Assembly (NCBI GenBank): GCA_964387285.1
Contig: CAYLWO010000006.1
Location: 83,092-147,091 of the forward strand
DNA from: Anaerohabitans sp964387285
GTDB taxonomy: Bacteria > Zhuqueibacterota > Zhuqueibacteria > Residuimicrobiales > Residuimicrobiaceae
Length of the DNA stretch: 64,000 bases
Reading direction: 5' to 3'
Position 1 is the stretch's first letter, and each line of letters opens with the position of its first letter. The position numbers were made by a program, and so were the translations under genes. Shown here in pieces: positions 25,425-35,435 of this stretch. The notes beneath the pieces are model-generated. The model made no database searches, was not told where the DNA came from, and saw nothing but the letters and a program-made list of their open reading frames with translations.

Positions 25425-27953
25425 TTAACGAATAATGGCCAAGGTTCCGCTTTGTTGACCGCCGTCATATTTCACGACCCACAGGTACATGCCGCTGGCC
25501 ACCTCATTGCCGTTTTTCGAAAACATGTCCCAGAAATATATTCCCTTATTGACCGTCGGCGCCGTGAATTCCAATTCGTTGATCAACATGCCGGCCAAAT
25601 CATAAATCTGAATCGTGCACGTGCTCGGCAGATTATAAAACATCACCTGGTGCTGATTGCTCACATCATGCCAGGCGACGCGCTTGTATGGATTGGGACG
25701 AACGCCGATTTTTGAACGCCCTTGTTCGATGTCGGCAATGGTCGCCGGTGGCGACACCAGTACGAATCGTGCGCCAACGGCTTTGGTCTTGTCGGTATTG
25801 GTTTCAGCGGGAAAATAAGCGTGACTTTCGGTAAAAGGCCAGGTCGCTTCCCACGATCCGGTGCGGCCGTTAACATTGGTCTTACCGCTTTCTAACCAGG
25901 TGACGTTATCCGGTTCCAATCCGGCATAGGCGGCAGGTACGGTGGACGCTGCGTCGTTTTTGTAACTGCTGACATAATACCAATAGCTCTGACCCGGCGA
26001 AGTATAACCGTCATCTTCCCAGGCATAAGGATAGATTGCGGCATCGGTCGTTGCATTCTTGTAACTGTTAAATTCCTCCTTTTTGATCACCTTGACCAGA
26101 TCATACGGTCCCCAGGACGATCCTTGCTGATCATACAAACGGGTCATGGCGGTAAAGAGGGGATTGTATGCATCCGGTTGCGGGATAAACGCGGGATCCA
26201 TGGTTTTCCACCACGTGCCATGAGTTGGGAAACCTTTATATAAAGAGTTGTAGCGCGGAAACGCCACGCACTTGTAAATCTTGATGCCATCCATATTGCC
26301 CAATTTACCCGGATCCTGCCATTTGATCAATGGTCTGACTTTGGCTGAACCGTTGACTTTAATTTCCGGCACGGGTGGAGATTGCGGAACGACAAAAGAG
26401 CCGTCCGGTTTCATGGAAGAATAAACAGCGCGCGCCGTTTTGATGGTTTTGCGCAATCCATCCATGCGGAAACCACAGCCGCGAACAAAATACACCCGAA
26501 TCCTTTCACCGACTTGCATCGAGAAAGGACCCATGCCCATAAATGGTTCGCCGTCAAAACGATACTCGGTGATCACGCCTTCGGTAATGATGCCTGGTTC
26601 CAACGGTCGACCGCGCATGGGATCCAAAGGATTCAAACCAAGGTTCCTGCCGGTTTGCGGATCGACCGCCATTTTCGCCGGCGTATATTTATAGTCGCCA
26701 TCTGGACGGGTCCATTGCGTCTGCTCTTTTACGACAAAAGAGGTGGGATCGCCCGCTGTACCCGAAATAAATAAATTCTCATTGGGTGCAAACTTGAGGG
26801 AGGCCTTGTCCACTGATTTGCCGCCATCCTGATAAAAAGCACCTAAACTTACGGCATGACTGGAACTGGGCGTATAGTCGCACACACTGTTATAGCCGGC
26901 CACCCAGCTGCTGAACCATCCTCGTTGTTTGCCCTCGCCGACAGCCGGAACAATTTCTCTTCCTTGCGCATCTTTAAAAGCGAGATTTTTATTCACCCAG
27001 GCATTGGCTTCACTATCCCATTTTTTGGCGCCAAGAAACGCATAACCGTTAAAAGCGTCATAGTACCGACCGCCATCAGCCAGACCGGGGAAATTTTCAT
27101 AGCCAACATCCGAACCAAATCCCTGAAACGCAATGTTCCAGGGAGCGCCGCTCTCGTCGGGAGTCATGTCCAGGCCGAATGCGCGAAAACGACTGTTCGG
27201 TTGAAAATAGTATCTTCCGCCTGAGGAACCGACGCCAAAACCAAAAACCGTCGCAGTATAGGACAGAACCAGAGATTTGACGGCATTATTATGCAATTCA
27301 GCCACGCCGTCGCCGTTCAGATCGGTTACCCCGGTGTTGTATAATTCAACCTCCACCAGATGAAAGTCGTCCATATTGGCATAAGGCATTGTCCAGGAAT
27401 GAACGGTCATTTTTACATCTACGCCCAGTTGTGTGGGCCAGGCCGCCACACCGTAAGCATAGGTGCGGTCCGCGGACAAAACAGCGCCGCCGTTGCTGGG
27501 AATACGATAATTGCGGCTGGGATCGTCGGCCCCGGGCACTTTGCTGCTGTAGGACAAATAGCAATAATGCATGAAATCTGGCCCATAGATTTCGGTGTTG
27601 TACCGGCCAAAGGTCGTATCCGGATTAAATTCGATGGCTGAAAGCGTATTGGACCAGTCGTTGACATAAAGTCCCTGCATCCATCCCCAGCCCGGATTCC
27701 CCCAAAAAGTACTGTTGACGAAACGGGTGGTGCAAAACAACCAATTGCCGGTTCCGCTCGTACGCTGCGAAAGATCATCCTTATAATTCAAATAGGTCCA
27801 CGTATTGCCAACATTGCCTGGACAATAGGTTCCCCAGCACTCTGCTGCAGCCAGGACGATATTGTTGTTCGGCTCCTCGGCAAGACAAATAGAAAAAGTG
27901 AACAGACCTAGTAACGTCAGCAATATGAAATGATGTTTATGCGATATCTGCAT
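25425..27953 (-). CDS. Large secreted protein with type IX/FlgD-like C-terminal domain
   Basis: This 842-residue protein has a signal peptide (about 1-25, ending SICLA). The body is rich in W, Y, G and N with no enzyme motif I can name. It contains stretches such as NGGAVLSADRTYAYGVAAWP and GMGPFSMQVGERIRVYFVRG. The last 90 residues are a sorting-type domain: VRPNPYKRVAWHD, CTIQIYDLAGMLINELEF, then EVASGMYLWVVKYDGG and LAIIR. AAGGAG six bases upstream favours ATG 27953; ATG 27968 is possible. It lies between the TonB-dependent receptor and the PorV-like gene and is probably a surface partner of that receptor. Function unknown. Confidence 0.8.
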   Translation of the reverse strand: MQISHKHHFILLTLLGLFTFSICLAEEPNNNIVLAAAECWGTYCPGNVGNTWTYLNYKDDLSQRTSGTGNWLFCTTRFVNSTFWGNPGWGWMQGLYVNDWSNTLSAIEFNPDTTFGRYNTEIYGPDFMHYCYLSYSSKVPGADDPSRNYRIPSNGGAVLSADRTYAYGVAAWPTQLGVDVKMTVHSWTMPYANMDDFHLVEVELYNTGVTDLNGDGVAELHNNAVKSLVLSYTATVFGFGVGSSGGRYYFQPNSRFRAFGLDMTPDESGAPWNIAFQGFGSDVGYENFPGLADGGRYYDAFNGYAFLGAKKWDSEANAWVNKNLAFKDAQGREIVPAVGEGKQRGWFSSWVAGYNSVCDYTPSSSHAVSLGAFYQDGGKSVDKASLKFAPNENLFISGTAGDPTSFVVKEQTQWTRPDGDYKYTPAKMAVDPQTGRNLGLNPLDPMRGRPLEPGIITEGVITEYRFDGEPFMGMGPFSMQVGERIRVYFVRGCGFRMDGLRKTIKTARAVYSSMKPDGSFVVPQSPPVPEIKVNGSAKVRPLIKWQDPGKLGNMDGIKIYKCVAFPRYNSLYKGFPTHGTWWKTMDPAFIPQPDAYNPLFTAMTRLYDQQGSSWGPYDLVKVIKKEEFNSYKNATTDAAIYPYAWEDDGYTSPGQSYWYYVSSYKNDAASTVPAAYAGLEPDNVTWLESGKTNVNGRTGSWEATWPFTESHAYFPAETNTDKTKAVGARFVLVSPPATIADIEQGRSKIGVRPNPYKRVAWHDVSNQHQVMFYNLPSTCTIQIYDLAGMLINELEFTAPTVNKGIYFWDMFSKNGNEVASGMYLWVVKYDGGQQSGTLAIIR

Positions 27954-28014
27954 CTTGAACTCCTTCATGGTTGCCACTCCAATTTAACTCCACAGCACAA
28001 ATTTTGCCAACCAC

Positions 28015-28045
28015 GACCTCGCAGGTTTTAAAAACCTGTGAGGTC
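28015..28045. repeat. Inverted repeat between receptor and secreted-protein genes
   Basis: The arms GACCTCGCAGGTTTT and AAAACCTGTGAGGTC pair with one mismatch, giving a 15-base stem. It resembles the CTTGCGAAGG family in layout. It sits just after the receptor stop on the minus strand and could slow or end transcription, though no T-run follows. Confidence 0.55.
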
Positions 28046-28052
28046 TTTAGTA

Positions 28053-31000
28053 TTAGAAACCCAATTCCATACCGACCCATATCTGGCGGCTGGGTCCGTA
28101 AAGCAAACGACCCAGCCAATCATGCGGCACGCGGCGATATCCCTCAGGATCGTTTTCATCTCCGCTGCCGGCAATAAAATCGCGGCCCAGTTCCCATATT
28201 TTTTGATCAGTGGATTCCTGTTGCGGCGTGTTATTATAAGCGAGAATGTTTTTATGATTGGTAACATTACGCGCTTCAGCAAAAGGTCTGATTCTCAGGC
28301 CATTGATCTTGCCTTCCCAACTCAAGCGTACATTCAGACAATAATTCCAGGGCCCTTCCCGCAACTTGGGACTGACGCTGAACCAGGGATCGCTTTCTGT
28401 GTTTTCCGTGGGATAATACTTGAAACCGCTTTGCGCTTCGCCAATTAACGAAGCCTGAATATTCAGCGGCAGAAAAACAATCGCCGTAGCGGCGAATCGA
28501 TGCGTACGATCGAAGCCGCCGGCCAGCGCATTCGATGTGCTGCGCAAAACGATGTTGGTCAAACGATAGTTGTATTGATCCAAATTGTCAAACGGCAATC
28601 CGCTGTACAACGCGCTGTCGACCTTGGCGGTAAAATCACGACGTTGCTTAGCAGAAAGTCCGCCCATGGCGGTAGCGGCTTTGATATAGGAATACGAGTA
28701 GCTCATGCGCATGGTCCAATGCTTGTTCGGTCGTTTTTCAATGGACAATTCAATGCCGCGTGCATCGGCATTGCCCCAACTCGTTTGCAGATAAAGCGTT
28801 TGCCCTTTATACGGCACGAGAGAAAAATTCAAATTGGAATAATTGTCCACGTCCCGATAATAAACATTAGCATCCAAAGTGAAATCCCGCATTGGCGAAT
28901 ACTGTACACCGATTTCATAGGCAGTGGATCGGATAGGCTGTTGATCCACCCATACCGTGGTCATGCCCGGTGAGGCAGAGTAATTGGTGAAATTATAATC
29001 GCTGTACAGCGAACTAAAGTTCGGATATTGTACAAATTTGCCGAATGAATAGTGCATGGCCATATTTTCAGATACCGGGTGCGATACGCCGACGCGGGGA
29101 TTAAAAAACCATTTCCAGCCCACCCGATCGCCGCGTACCGGCTGCATCTCCTTAAGATAGCCAGAGGCAAAGGTCAGGTAATTCCATGGGTGGAAATCAT
29201 TCTCAAAATATTCTGTATCATTATCATAGCCATCCAGGCGCGCGCCGATATTCAGGATCATGCCCTTGTATTCAACGCGATCCTGCAGGTAGGCAGCCAT
29301 TTCCAGCGGATTAAAATAGTGTTGATCGACATGAAACATGGAATAGGGATACGATCGTCCAGCGCCGGCCAACTCTGCCTGCAAATGATCTACATCGATG
29401 GTGTGATAACGAAACTGGGCGCCGGCTTTGAGTTGGTGCTGAAAGGATATTTGACTGGTTAAGTCCGCCTTGAGCGCAGCTACGTTTCTTGTCGTACGGC
29501 TATACAAAGGCGCGGGATAACGCGTGCGATATGCACCGTCTGTTTTCCAGAAATTGGCTTTGGTCTCATTCACGCCCGATTGCGGATCAATCGTCTGATA
29601 AAAAAAGGCGCGGCGCGGATCTCGAGCGGCCAGGACCGTCTCTTTGTTGGTCGGATCCCGGTACCAATCGCCAAGATAACCGTTCAAACTTTTTGTGTCA
29701 ATGTACGTTTCAATGCTTTTTATCTCTTTCGTGGCGGCATCGCGGATGGTGTCGGTCTTGGTTATGCCGCCGACGTATTTCTGATATTCGTCAGCGTTCT
29801 TGAATTCGATAAAGTCACCCTTTTCACCGATGTCACAGTAACCGTCGCCGTTATCGTCCGGGTAGCCGATCCAACTGGTTTTATTGTTCTGTGAAAGCTG
29901 AATTTCATAAAAAGTCTTGGCCGACAAGGTATGCGTCCATTTGGCATAATAAACCGTGCTGAGGTCTTTATAGCGCGGAGCGCCCTCCATATAATAGATC
30001 CACCTGGGATTGTATTTCCAATTAACGAAATCGAACAATTTGCCGCCATCTTCCAATTGACTAAATACTGTCAGTTTTTTATTGCTGGTGAATGCATAAT
30101 TCAATTTCAGCGTAACGGTCGCACGTTTGTCCATATCAAAGGGCAAGGCCGAGGTGCGCAGGTTTTGTACAAGACCGGAAAGAAAAAAACTGGACTTTTT
30201 GCCAAGAAATGGAATCGGTCCGCTGAGATTACCCTCCACCTCCACAGAGCGTCCCAATCCGGTGGAATCGTCGGGATCATAATAATACTGATCCTGAGCC
30301 AGTTGCGGCGTCCAGGTATAAAGCGCAGCAGAACGCTTGCCAAATACGGTGCCGGCATTTTCCCATTTTTGCTTTTCCGCAAAATATCCCTCGCCGCCGG
30401 GATAACTATCCTTCATCCAGTAGGGATTGCTGCCGAAATGGTCCCATTTGTTCAGCGGAGTAAAGCGAAAAAAGATTTTCCCCGTATAAGCATCGCCGCC
30501 GGATTTGGTCACCAGATTGACAATGCCCGCAGAGGCCGTGGGATACTCGGCGTTAAAAGTGCCGGCATACACATTCATCTCCTGAATGGCGCTGCTGGGA
30601 ACCGTGCCCACCGAAGTTTCATCCAACTCGGACCGTCTAAAACCCTGATAGCTATGTCCAATATCGCCGCTGCCAAAAGCGCCTGTGCCGCCGGAGAAAT
30701 AAGCGTCCGATACATCCACGCCATCCACCAAAATTTTAGTTTCATACTTGCGTCCACCGCGAATATAACCGTGATAGGCGCTGGGCGATGTTTCCACCAA
30801 ATCCTTAAACGAAGCTATCGGCAACGTATTGTTTAACTCGGCAGCCGCTACGGTAGTTTTTGATTGCGTAAGCGTTTTTTCAATGGACGGCCTGGCCGCC
30901 AGTACAGTCACCTCCTCGCCGGCTATCACGGTTTGTGATAGAGCAAAATTTAACTCGGTCGTTTTGTCCACATTAACCTGAACACCGGTCTGAGTCACAC

Positions 31001-31256
31001 CGACGTATCCCAAAAAGCTGGTTTTTACGGAATACACTCCCGGTGAAATGTTGAGTATAAAATACCTTCCCTGCAAATCAGTGACAGCCCCGGAACTGCT
31101 GCCGACAATCAGCACATTCACTCCGGGCAGCCGCTCGCCCGTTTTGGCATCCGTGATAACTCCGCTGATTTTTCCGTTGGTAACTGCCGGTGCTTGAGCA
31201 AAAATGATAAAGACCAGTGCAAGGACAAGTCCGGCTCTCTGCATGTTGCGGTTCAT
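28053..31256 (-). CDS. TonB-dependent outer-membrane receptor with carboxypeptidase-regulatory-like domain
   Basis: This 1067-residue protein has a signal peptide (1-24, ending AQAPA). A carboxypeptidase-regulatory-like beta-sandwich follows (about 27-110, NGKISGVITDAKTGERLPGV and LNISPGVYSVKTSFLGYVGV). A plug domain comes next (about 125-260; IQEMNVYAGTFNAEYPTASA and AGIVNLVTKSGG), then a 22-strand-type barrel ending in GMELGF with the C-terminal Phe. It should import a large or scarce nutrient using TonB energy. There is no SusD gene. Instead a secreted protein and a PorV-like protein follow on the same strand. AGGAG lies seven bases before ATG 31256. The ligand cannot be inferred. Confidence 0.93.
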   Translation of the reverse strand: MNRNMQRAGLVLALVFIIFAQAPAVTNGKISGVITDAKTGERLPGVNVLIVGSSSGAVTDLQGRYFILNISPGVYSVKTSFLGYVGVTQTGVQVNVDKTTELNFALSQTVIAGEEVTVLAARPSIEKTLTQSKTTVAAAELNNTLPIASFKDLVETSPSAYHGYIRGGRKYETKILVDGVDVSDAYFSGGTGAFGSGDIGHSYQGFRRSELDETSVGTVPSSAIQEMNVYAGTFNAEYPTASAGIVNLVTKSGGDAYTGKIFFRFTPLNKWDHFGSNPYWMKDSYPGGEGYFAEKQKWENAGTVFGKRSAALYTWTPQLAQDQYYYDPDDSTGLGRSVEVEGNLSGPIPFLGKKSSFFLSGLVQNLRTSALPFDMDKRATVTLKLNYAFTSNKKLTVFSQLEDGGKLFDFVNWKYNPRWIYYMEGAPRYKDLSTVYYAKWTHTLSAKTFYEIQLSQNNKTSWIGYPDDNGDGYCDIGEKGDFIEFKNADEYQKYVGGITKTDTIRDAATKEIKSIETYIDTKSLNGYLGDWYRDPTNKETVLAARDPRRAFFYQTIDPQSGVNETKANFWKTDGAYRTRYPAPLYSRTTRNVAALKADLTSQISFQHQLKAGAQFRYHTIDVDHLQAELAGAGRSYPYSMFHVDQHYFNPLEMAAYLQDRVEYKGMILNIGARLDGYDNDTEYFENDFHPWNYLTFASGYLKEMQPVRGDRVGWKWFFNPRVGVSHPVSENMAMHYSFGKFVQYPNFSSLYSDYNFTNYSASPGMTTVWVDQQPIRSTAYEIGVQYSPMRDFTLDANVYYRDVDNYSNLNFSLVPYKGQTLYLQTSWGNADARGIELSIEKRPNKHWTMRMSYSYSYIKAATAMGGLSAKQRRDFTAKVDSALYSGLPFDNLDQYNYRLTNIVLRSTSNALAGGFDRTHRFAATAIVFLPLNIQASLIGEAQSGFKYYPTENTESDPWFSVSPKLREGPWNYCLNVRLSWEGKINGLRIRPFAEARNVTNHKNILAYNNTPQQESTDQKIWELGRDFIAGSGDENDPEGYRRVPHDWLGRLLYGPSRQIWVGMELGF

Positions 31257-31550
31257 TATGCATCTCCTAATTAATCCGACTCAACATAACGATCACATCC
31301 AATGAAAAATAAATGCTGGATATGAAAATTCAAGATAATGAACCATAACCACATTTACCCGACATAACTATGCAGTTTGTGAGGAGAAAAAACAAAATTT
31401 AGGCGGTTAGCAACGGGATAAAGCATATCTGTGCAGGTCGATCGCAGCCGTTGGCGCTCAACGGGAAAGAATTTGCTATATTCTTTAAAACACAGGCGTT
31501 GTGGTTTTGGGGAGGGCTTTACAGAATCCATAGTTTATTTTGAAGCCGCA
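31257..31550. promoter_or_regulatory. Upstream region of the receptor operon
   Basis: About 290 bases between the receptor start and the terminator of the isomerase gene. It should hold the promoter of the receptor/secreted-protein/PorV operon on the minus strand. AT-rich stretches occur near 31290-31400, but I cannot name -35/-10 boxes with confidence. A short frame in this stretch does not look like a gene. Confidence 0.35.
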
Positions 31551-31551
31551 A

Positions 31552-31579
31552 ACAAAAAAGGCGGCCTGGAGGCCGCCTT
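31552..31579 (-). terminator. Rho-independent terminator after the isomerase gene
   Basis: A perfect 10-base stem (AAGGCGGCCT at 31558-31567 with AGGCCGCCTT at 31570-31579) is followed on the minus strand by a run of six T. It lies 17 bases after the stop of the sugar isomerase gene. Confidence 0.9.
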
Positions 31580-31595
31580 GTGGGTTACGGTAAAA

Positions 31596-32513
31596 CTAAT
31601 CCGCAATAAATTGCCGCAGGTATTGCGCACTTTGCCTGAGTGAGGCCTTTCGGTCTGCAAGCGATCCCTCGTAGACCCGGTCCTCCACCTCGACGCAAAC
31701 CGGCCCGCGATAACCGGCATCGCCCAGGGTTGAGAGAAACCGTCCCCAATGCACATCACCCAATCCCGGCAGTTTGGGCGTGTGAAACTCTAATGGACAG
31801 GCCATAATACCCACCTGGTTCAAACGATAATAATCCACGCGGCAATCTTTGGCGTGCACATGAAATATTTTTTTACTGAACTCGCGCACTGCGGCCAGAT
31901 AATCAATCTGTTGCCAAACCAGATGCGAGGGATCAAAGTTCAATCCGAAATGATCCGAAGGGATTTCTTCGAACATCCGACGCCAAAGGGCCGGCGTATG
32001 CGCCAAATTTTTGCCGGCCGGCCATTCGTCTTTGCTGAAAAACATGGGACAATTTTCAATTGCGATTTTCACATGATGCTCGGACGCAAACCTGATCAGT
32101 CCCGGCCACACTTTTTGAAAACGGGGCCAATTATCCTCCACAGTTTTGGTCCAATCACGGCCGATAAAGGTGTTGACCACGCCGATCTCTAAAAGTTCGG
32201 CTGCCTTGATCACCTCGCGAATATGTGCAATATACACTTCAGCTTCTGCCGGATCCGGAGCCAGGGGATTGGGATAATACCCCAATCCGCTGATCTCAAC
32301 TCCTGATTTCTGGACAAGACGGCGGATTTTTTTTGCTCCGGCATTATTCAATCCCGTCACATCCACATGGGTCACGCCGGCATAGCGACGTTCTGCCTTA
32401 CCTTTAGGCCAACACAAGAGTTCTACGCACGTATAGCCCGTAGTTTTGGCAAAAGCCAACACCCTTGGCAAATCTAAATCCGGCAAGATGGCGCTGACAA
32501 AACCTAATTTCAT
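31596..32513 (-). CDS. Sugar phosphate isomerase/epimerase (xylose isomerase-like TIM barrel)
   Basis: This 305-residue protein has the AP-endonuclease 2/xylose-isomerase-like fold. MKLGFVSAILPDLDLPRVL starts the first strand. VELLCWPKG, GLGYYPNPLAPDPAE, IAIENCPMFF and LNFDPSHLVWQQID follow, and HVHAKDC and PGLGDVHWGRFLSTL end with CVEVEDRVY. The Glu, Asp and His residues in these segments are those that bind the metal in the family. It probably acts on a sugar or inositol-type intermediate. It is translated from ATG 32513 with a GAGAGG box, 34 bases after the oxidoreductase gene, and the pair is a common catabolic duo. The exact substrate is unknown. Confidence 0.87.
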   Translation of the reverse strand: MKLGFVSAILPDLDLPRVLAFAKTTGYTCVELLCWPKGKAERRYAGVTHVDVTGLNNAGAKKIRRLVQKSGVEISGLGYYPNPLAPDPAEAEVYIAHIREVIKAAELLEIGVVNTFIGRDWTKTVEDNWPRFQKVWPGLIRFASEHHVKIAIENCPMFFSKDEWPAGKNLAHTPALWRRMFEEIPSDHFGLNFDPSHLVWQQIDYLAAVREFSKKIFHVHAKDCRVDYYRLNQVGIMACPLEFHTPKLPGLGDVHWGRFLSTLGDAGYRGPVCVEVEDRVYEGSLADRKASLRQSAQYLRQFIAD

Positions 32514-32547
32514 AAAGAATTCCTCTCCGTAGATAATATCCCGCACT

Positions 32548-33696
32548 TTATTCTATCGGAACCCAGCCGTTCTTTTTGCTGCTTTTAAGAATCGCTTCGC
32601 ACAAGGCTACTTCACGATGTCCATCAGCAAACGTGGGAAAGTGGGGCTTGGCTTTGTAATCCCCTTTGAGAATGTAGGAATAAAACGCTTTAAAACACTG
32701 CTTAAAAGAATCAGGATAACCTTCATTATGCCCGCCGGGATAACCGACAAAGGGCCGCACTTCCTCAGAAAGCAAACCCGGGTCCTTGAGTAATTTTTCA
32801 TTGGCCTTGTCACGGTAACCGATCCATATTTCATTGGGCAATTCACTGTCCCAATACAAAGCGCTTTTGGCGCCGCTGATTTCATAACGCAGGCAATTTT
32901 TACGGCCGGCTGTCATCTGCGAAACAAACAAGGTTCCCTTGGCGCCGTTGTCAAAACGCAACAAAATGGCGCCGCCGTCTTCGGTGTTGATGGCGACGTC
33001 TTCCGTAGCCTGAATTTTTTGTACTTTGCCGGAAAAAGTTTCAACCTCGCCTTTGGGACGCTTGCGCACCGGATGCACCAGCATCAAATCGGCGCACACC
33101 GACGTCACCTTTAGGCCGGTGACGAATTGCACCATATCCAGCCAATGGGTGCCGATGTCGGCGATGGCGCGCAAACTTCCGCCCTCTTCAGCCAGCACGC
33201 GCCAGTTGTAATCCGTTTGATATAATAACCAATCCTGAACATAGCTGCCGACGATAGAATAAACCTTGCCCACTTTTCCCTCTTTGACCATTTCATGCGC
33301 TTCCAGACAGAGCGGATAGTAGCGAAGGTTATAATTGACGCAGGCCGCTAATTTTGATTTTTTTGCCAAATCGACCAGAGCAGAGGTCTCCCGGGTATTC
33401 ATGGCCAGCGGTTTTTCACAGAGCACATGTTTGCCGGCCTTGAGAGCGTCGCGCGCCATCTGGAAATGCAACCGGTTGGGCGTGGTGATATGCACCGCCT
33501 GCACGCTTTTATCTTTCAACACTTCCGTATAACTCAAGTAGGCTCTGGGCAGTCCCAGTTTTTGCGCCGCTTTGGTGGATTCGGCCTCATCCACGCCGAG
33601 AATGCCGGTCACCTGGATACCGAGTCGACGCAATGCTTCTGTGTGCGCCGGACCCATAAAGCCTGCGCCGATAACCGCTGTTCGAATGGAATTCAT
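32548..33696 (-). CDS. Gfo/Idh/MocA-family NAD(P)-dependent oxidoreductase
   Basis: This 382-residue protein has an N-terminal Rossmann domain (TAVIGAGFMGPAHTEALRRL at about 5-24) with the family's conserved AVHITTPNRLHF and GKHVLCEKPLAMN (the EKP Lys contacts cofactor and substrate). The C-terminal alpha/beta domain has GGSLRAIADIGTHWLDMVQF, including the DIGTHW motif with the catalytic His. Such enzymes oxidise or reduce sugars, inositols or related polyols. AGAGGAGG five bases before ATG 33696 fixes the start. It is the first gene of a two-gene operon with the sugar isomerase-like gene. The substrate cannot be named. Confidence 0.92.
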   Translation of the reverse strand: MNSIRTAVIGAGFMGPAHTEALRRLGIQVTGILGVDEAESTKAAQKLGLPRAYLSYTEVLKDKSVQAVHITTPNRLHFQMARDALKAGKHVLCEKPLAMNTRETSALVDLAKKSKLAACVNYNLRYYPLCLEAHEMVKEGKVGKVYSIVGSYVQDWLLYQTDYNWRVLAEEGGSLRAIADIGTHWLDMVQFVTGLKVTSVCADLMLVHPVRKRPKGEVETFSGKVQKIQATEDVAINTEDGGAILLRFDNGAKGTLFVSQMTAGRKNCLRYEISGAKSALYWDSELPNEIWIGYRDKANEKLLKDPGLLSEEVRPFVGYPGGHNEGYPDSFKQCFKAFYSYILKGDYKAKPHFPTFADGHREVALCEAILKSSKKNGWVPIE

Positions 33697-33917
33697 ACTG
33701 CCTCCTCTGTAAATACTCATTTGCAACCGGCATGTCGGTCGGTCTTGTGATATTTAAATCTCTATTCTCAATTCGTCTTATTGGCTATGCCATAATGATT
33801 CCTTACACGAAAGGGAATATATAAAATCGAGTCAGTATAAACAAGGGAAAAAAAAGTTTGCGGTAACTCTCCATAATAACGACAGCTTGGACGTCTGCTG
33901 CAAACCCTGCCGTTTTG

Positions 33918-35324
33918 TCAGACGTCCGCATCATCAACCAATCGGAACGGATGCGGTATTTTCAATTTTGCTATTCCGCGGCATTGAGAGACCACACCGA
34001 GAGCTCTCTGTTTATTCTTTAATATATAATATCTTAACTCTTCACCTCTGCGAAGTAGCTCACCACTGGCCAACAGTTGCATTAACTGCATTTTGTCAAG
34101 CTCAATTATATTTCGCGTAATATGTTGATCAAGCCACTGGCTGCCTGCAGTCGTTAATCGCCAATACTCTGATTTACGCACCGCCAACGGCAAGCCGATT
34201 TTCACAAATCCGTTTACCGGCGCTTCTTGCCAATCATTATTGACCAGCCACAATTTGTGTTCGTTCACCCAAAAACGAAAGGGAGTAAAAAAGGTCGTGT
34301 CGATGCCCCAAAGTTTTTGCAGGTTCTCCAAAATGGGCGCAATGACCGGATCGTCGCAGGTTAAAGTCGGCGTCCAGGCAACAGGGTGATCAACAGGCCG
34401 GATAGGCAGGGGTGCTGTTTTGCGCAAGCGAATGAGAAAAAAACCCTCCCAATTTTCCGGAAAAGGATAAATGCGCAACCCTCGCTGCAGGTCTGCGGCA
34501 AAAACCATCTCGCCGTAGCGGGTCATGGCCGGTCGGCCTGACGGCAAGGACCAGGCCGGCAATGCCTCGACAACCACCGGGTATTTGTCCAGGATACGGT
34601 TTAAAACCATTTCATTCTCTTCCGGCGCCAGAGAACAGGTGGAATAGACCACAACGCCGCCGACACGGAGCGCTTTGATGGCCGAGATCAGCAGTTGTTC
34701 CTGCACATGACTGATGGTTTCCAGGTAATCGGTGTTCCAAAATCCGCCTTTTTTCCGGTTGGCGATCAAGTTCAATCCGGAACAGGGCGCATCCACCAAC
34801 ACGCGGTCAAAAAACCCGGGCAACAACCGTCCCAGCATTTGACCGGGCAGATTGAGCAATACATCATTCATCACCGCCGCTCGGCTGAGGTTGGCCATGA
34901 GCGGTTCCATTCGTTTCATATAGGTGTCGTTTAGCAACAACCGGCCGCGGTTTTGCATTAAATGGGCGATTTGCACGGATTTGCCGCCCGGCGCAGCGGC
35001 CAGGTCGAGAATGGTTTCGCCGGGCTGCGGATCCAGAGCCAGCGCCGGCATGAGCGAAGATATGCCCTGATAACGAAATTCGCCGAGAAAATAAGAAAGA
35101 GTATGGCTCAAAGGCAGAGGATCATCGACCAGAATAAAACCGTCCTGCGCAGCGGGATGCGGCGATGATGTTAGACCCCAGCTGTGCAGCTTTCGTTGAA
35201 AAATTTGCCGATCACATTTATGGGTGTTGACGCTAACGCAAGGCGGTTCCGCAGCGGCTTGACAGAAAGCGTCGAATGCGTCGCCTAGTAAATTTTTTAA
35301 ATAAGTCGTTAATTCCATCAGCAT
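33918..35324 (-). CDS. rRNA cytosine-C5 methyltransferase (RsmF/NOL1-NOP2-Sun type)
   Basis: This 468-residue protein has the SAM-dependent m5C RNA methyltransferase core: ILDLAAAPGGKSVQIAHLM (SAM site), VLVDAPCSGLN (PCS catalytic-release Cys) and YSTCSLAPEENE (TCS nucleophile Cys). The C-terminal 150 residues form a separate domain with FRFWVNEHKLWLVNN, as in RsmF-type proteins that also have a PUA-like tail. It should methylate 16S rRNA. ATG 35324 is used; ATG 35318 is equally good. It is a single gene, divergent from the YkgJ pair. Confidence 0.88.
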   Translation of the reverse strand: MLMELTTYLKNLLGDAFDAFCQAAAEPPCVSVNTHKCDRQIFQRKLHSWGLTSSPHPAAQDGFILVDDPLPLSHTLSYFLGEFRYQGISSLMPALALDPQPGETILDLAAAPGGKSVQIAHLMQNRGRLLLNDTYMKRMEPLMANLSRAAVMNDVLLNLPGQMLGRLLPGFFDRVLVDAPCSGLNLIANRKKGGFWNTDYLETISHVQEQLLISAIKALRVGGVVVYSTCSLAPEENEMVLNRILDKYPVVVEALPAWSLPSGRPAMTRYGEMVFAADLQRGLRIYPFPENWEGFFLIRLRKTAPLPIRPVDHPVAWTPTLTCDDPVIAPILENLQKLWGIDTTFFTPFRFWVNEHKLWLVNNDWQEAPVNGFVKIGLPLAVRKSEYWRLTTAGSQWLDQHITRNIIELDKMQLMQLLASGELLRRGEELRYYILKNKQRALGVVSQCRGIAKLKIPHPFRLVDDADV

Positions 35325-35435
35325 CCAGAATTTTTCTAAAATACAAATATCCTGAACGAATGCAAATATTATTTTTCAATCTTGTATTAAGCAAGAAAAT
35401 TTGTTATATTTTATGCTGGTTTTTGAAAGGCTTTT

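Noticed and set aside
31431..31643. 70-residue plus-strand frame in the region upstream of the receptor
   Set aside because: It runs through the isomerase terminator and into the 3' end of that gene in the opposite direction, and has no domain or ribosome-binding site.
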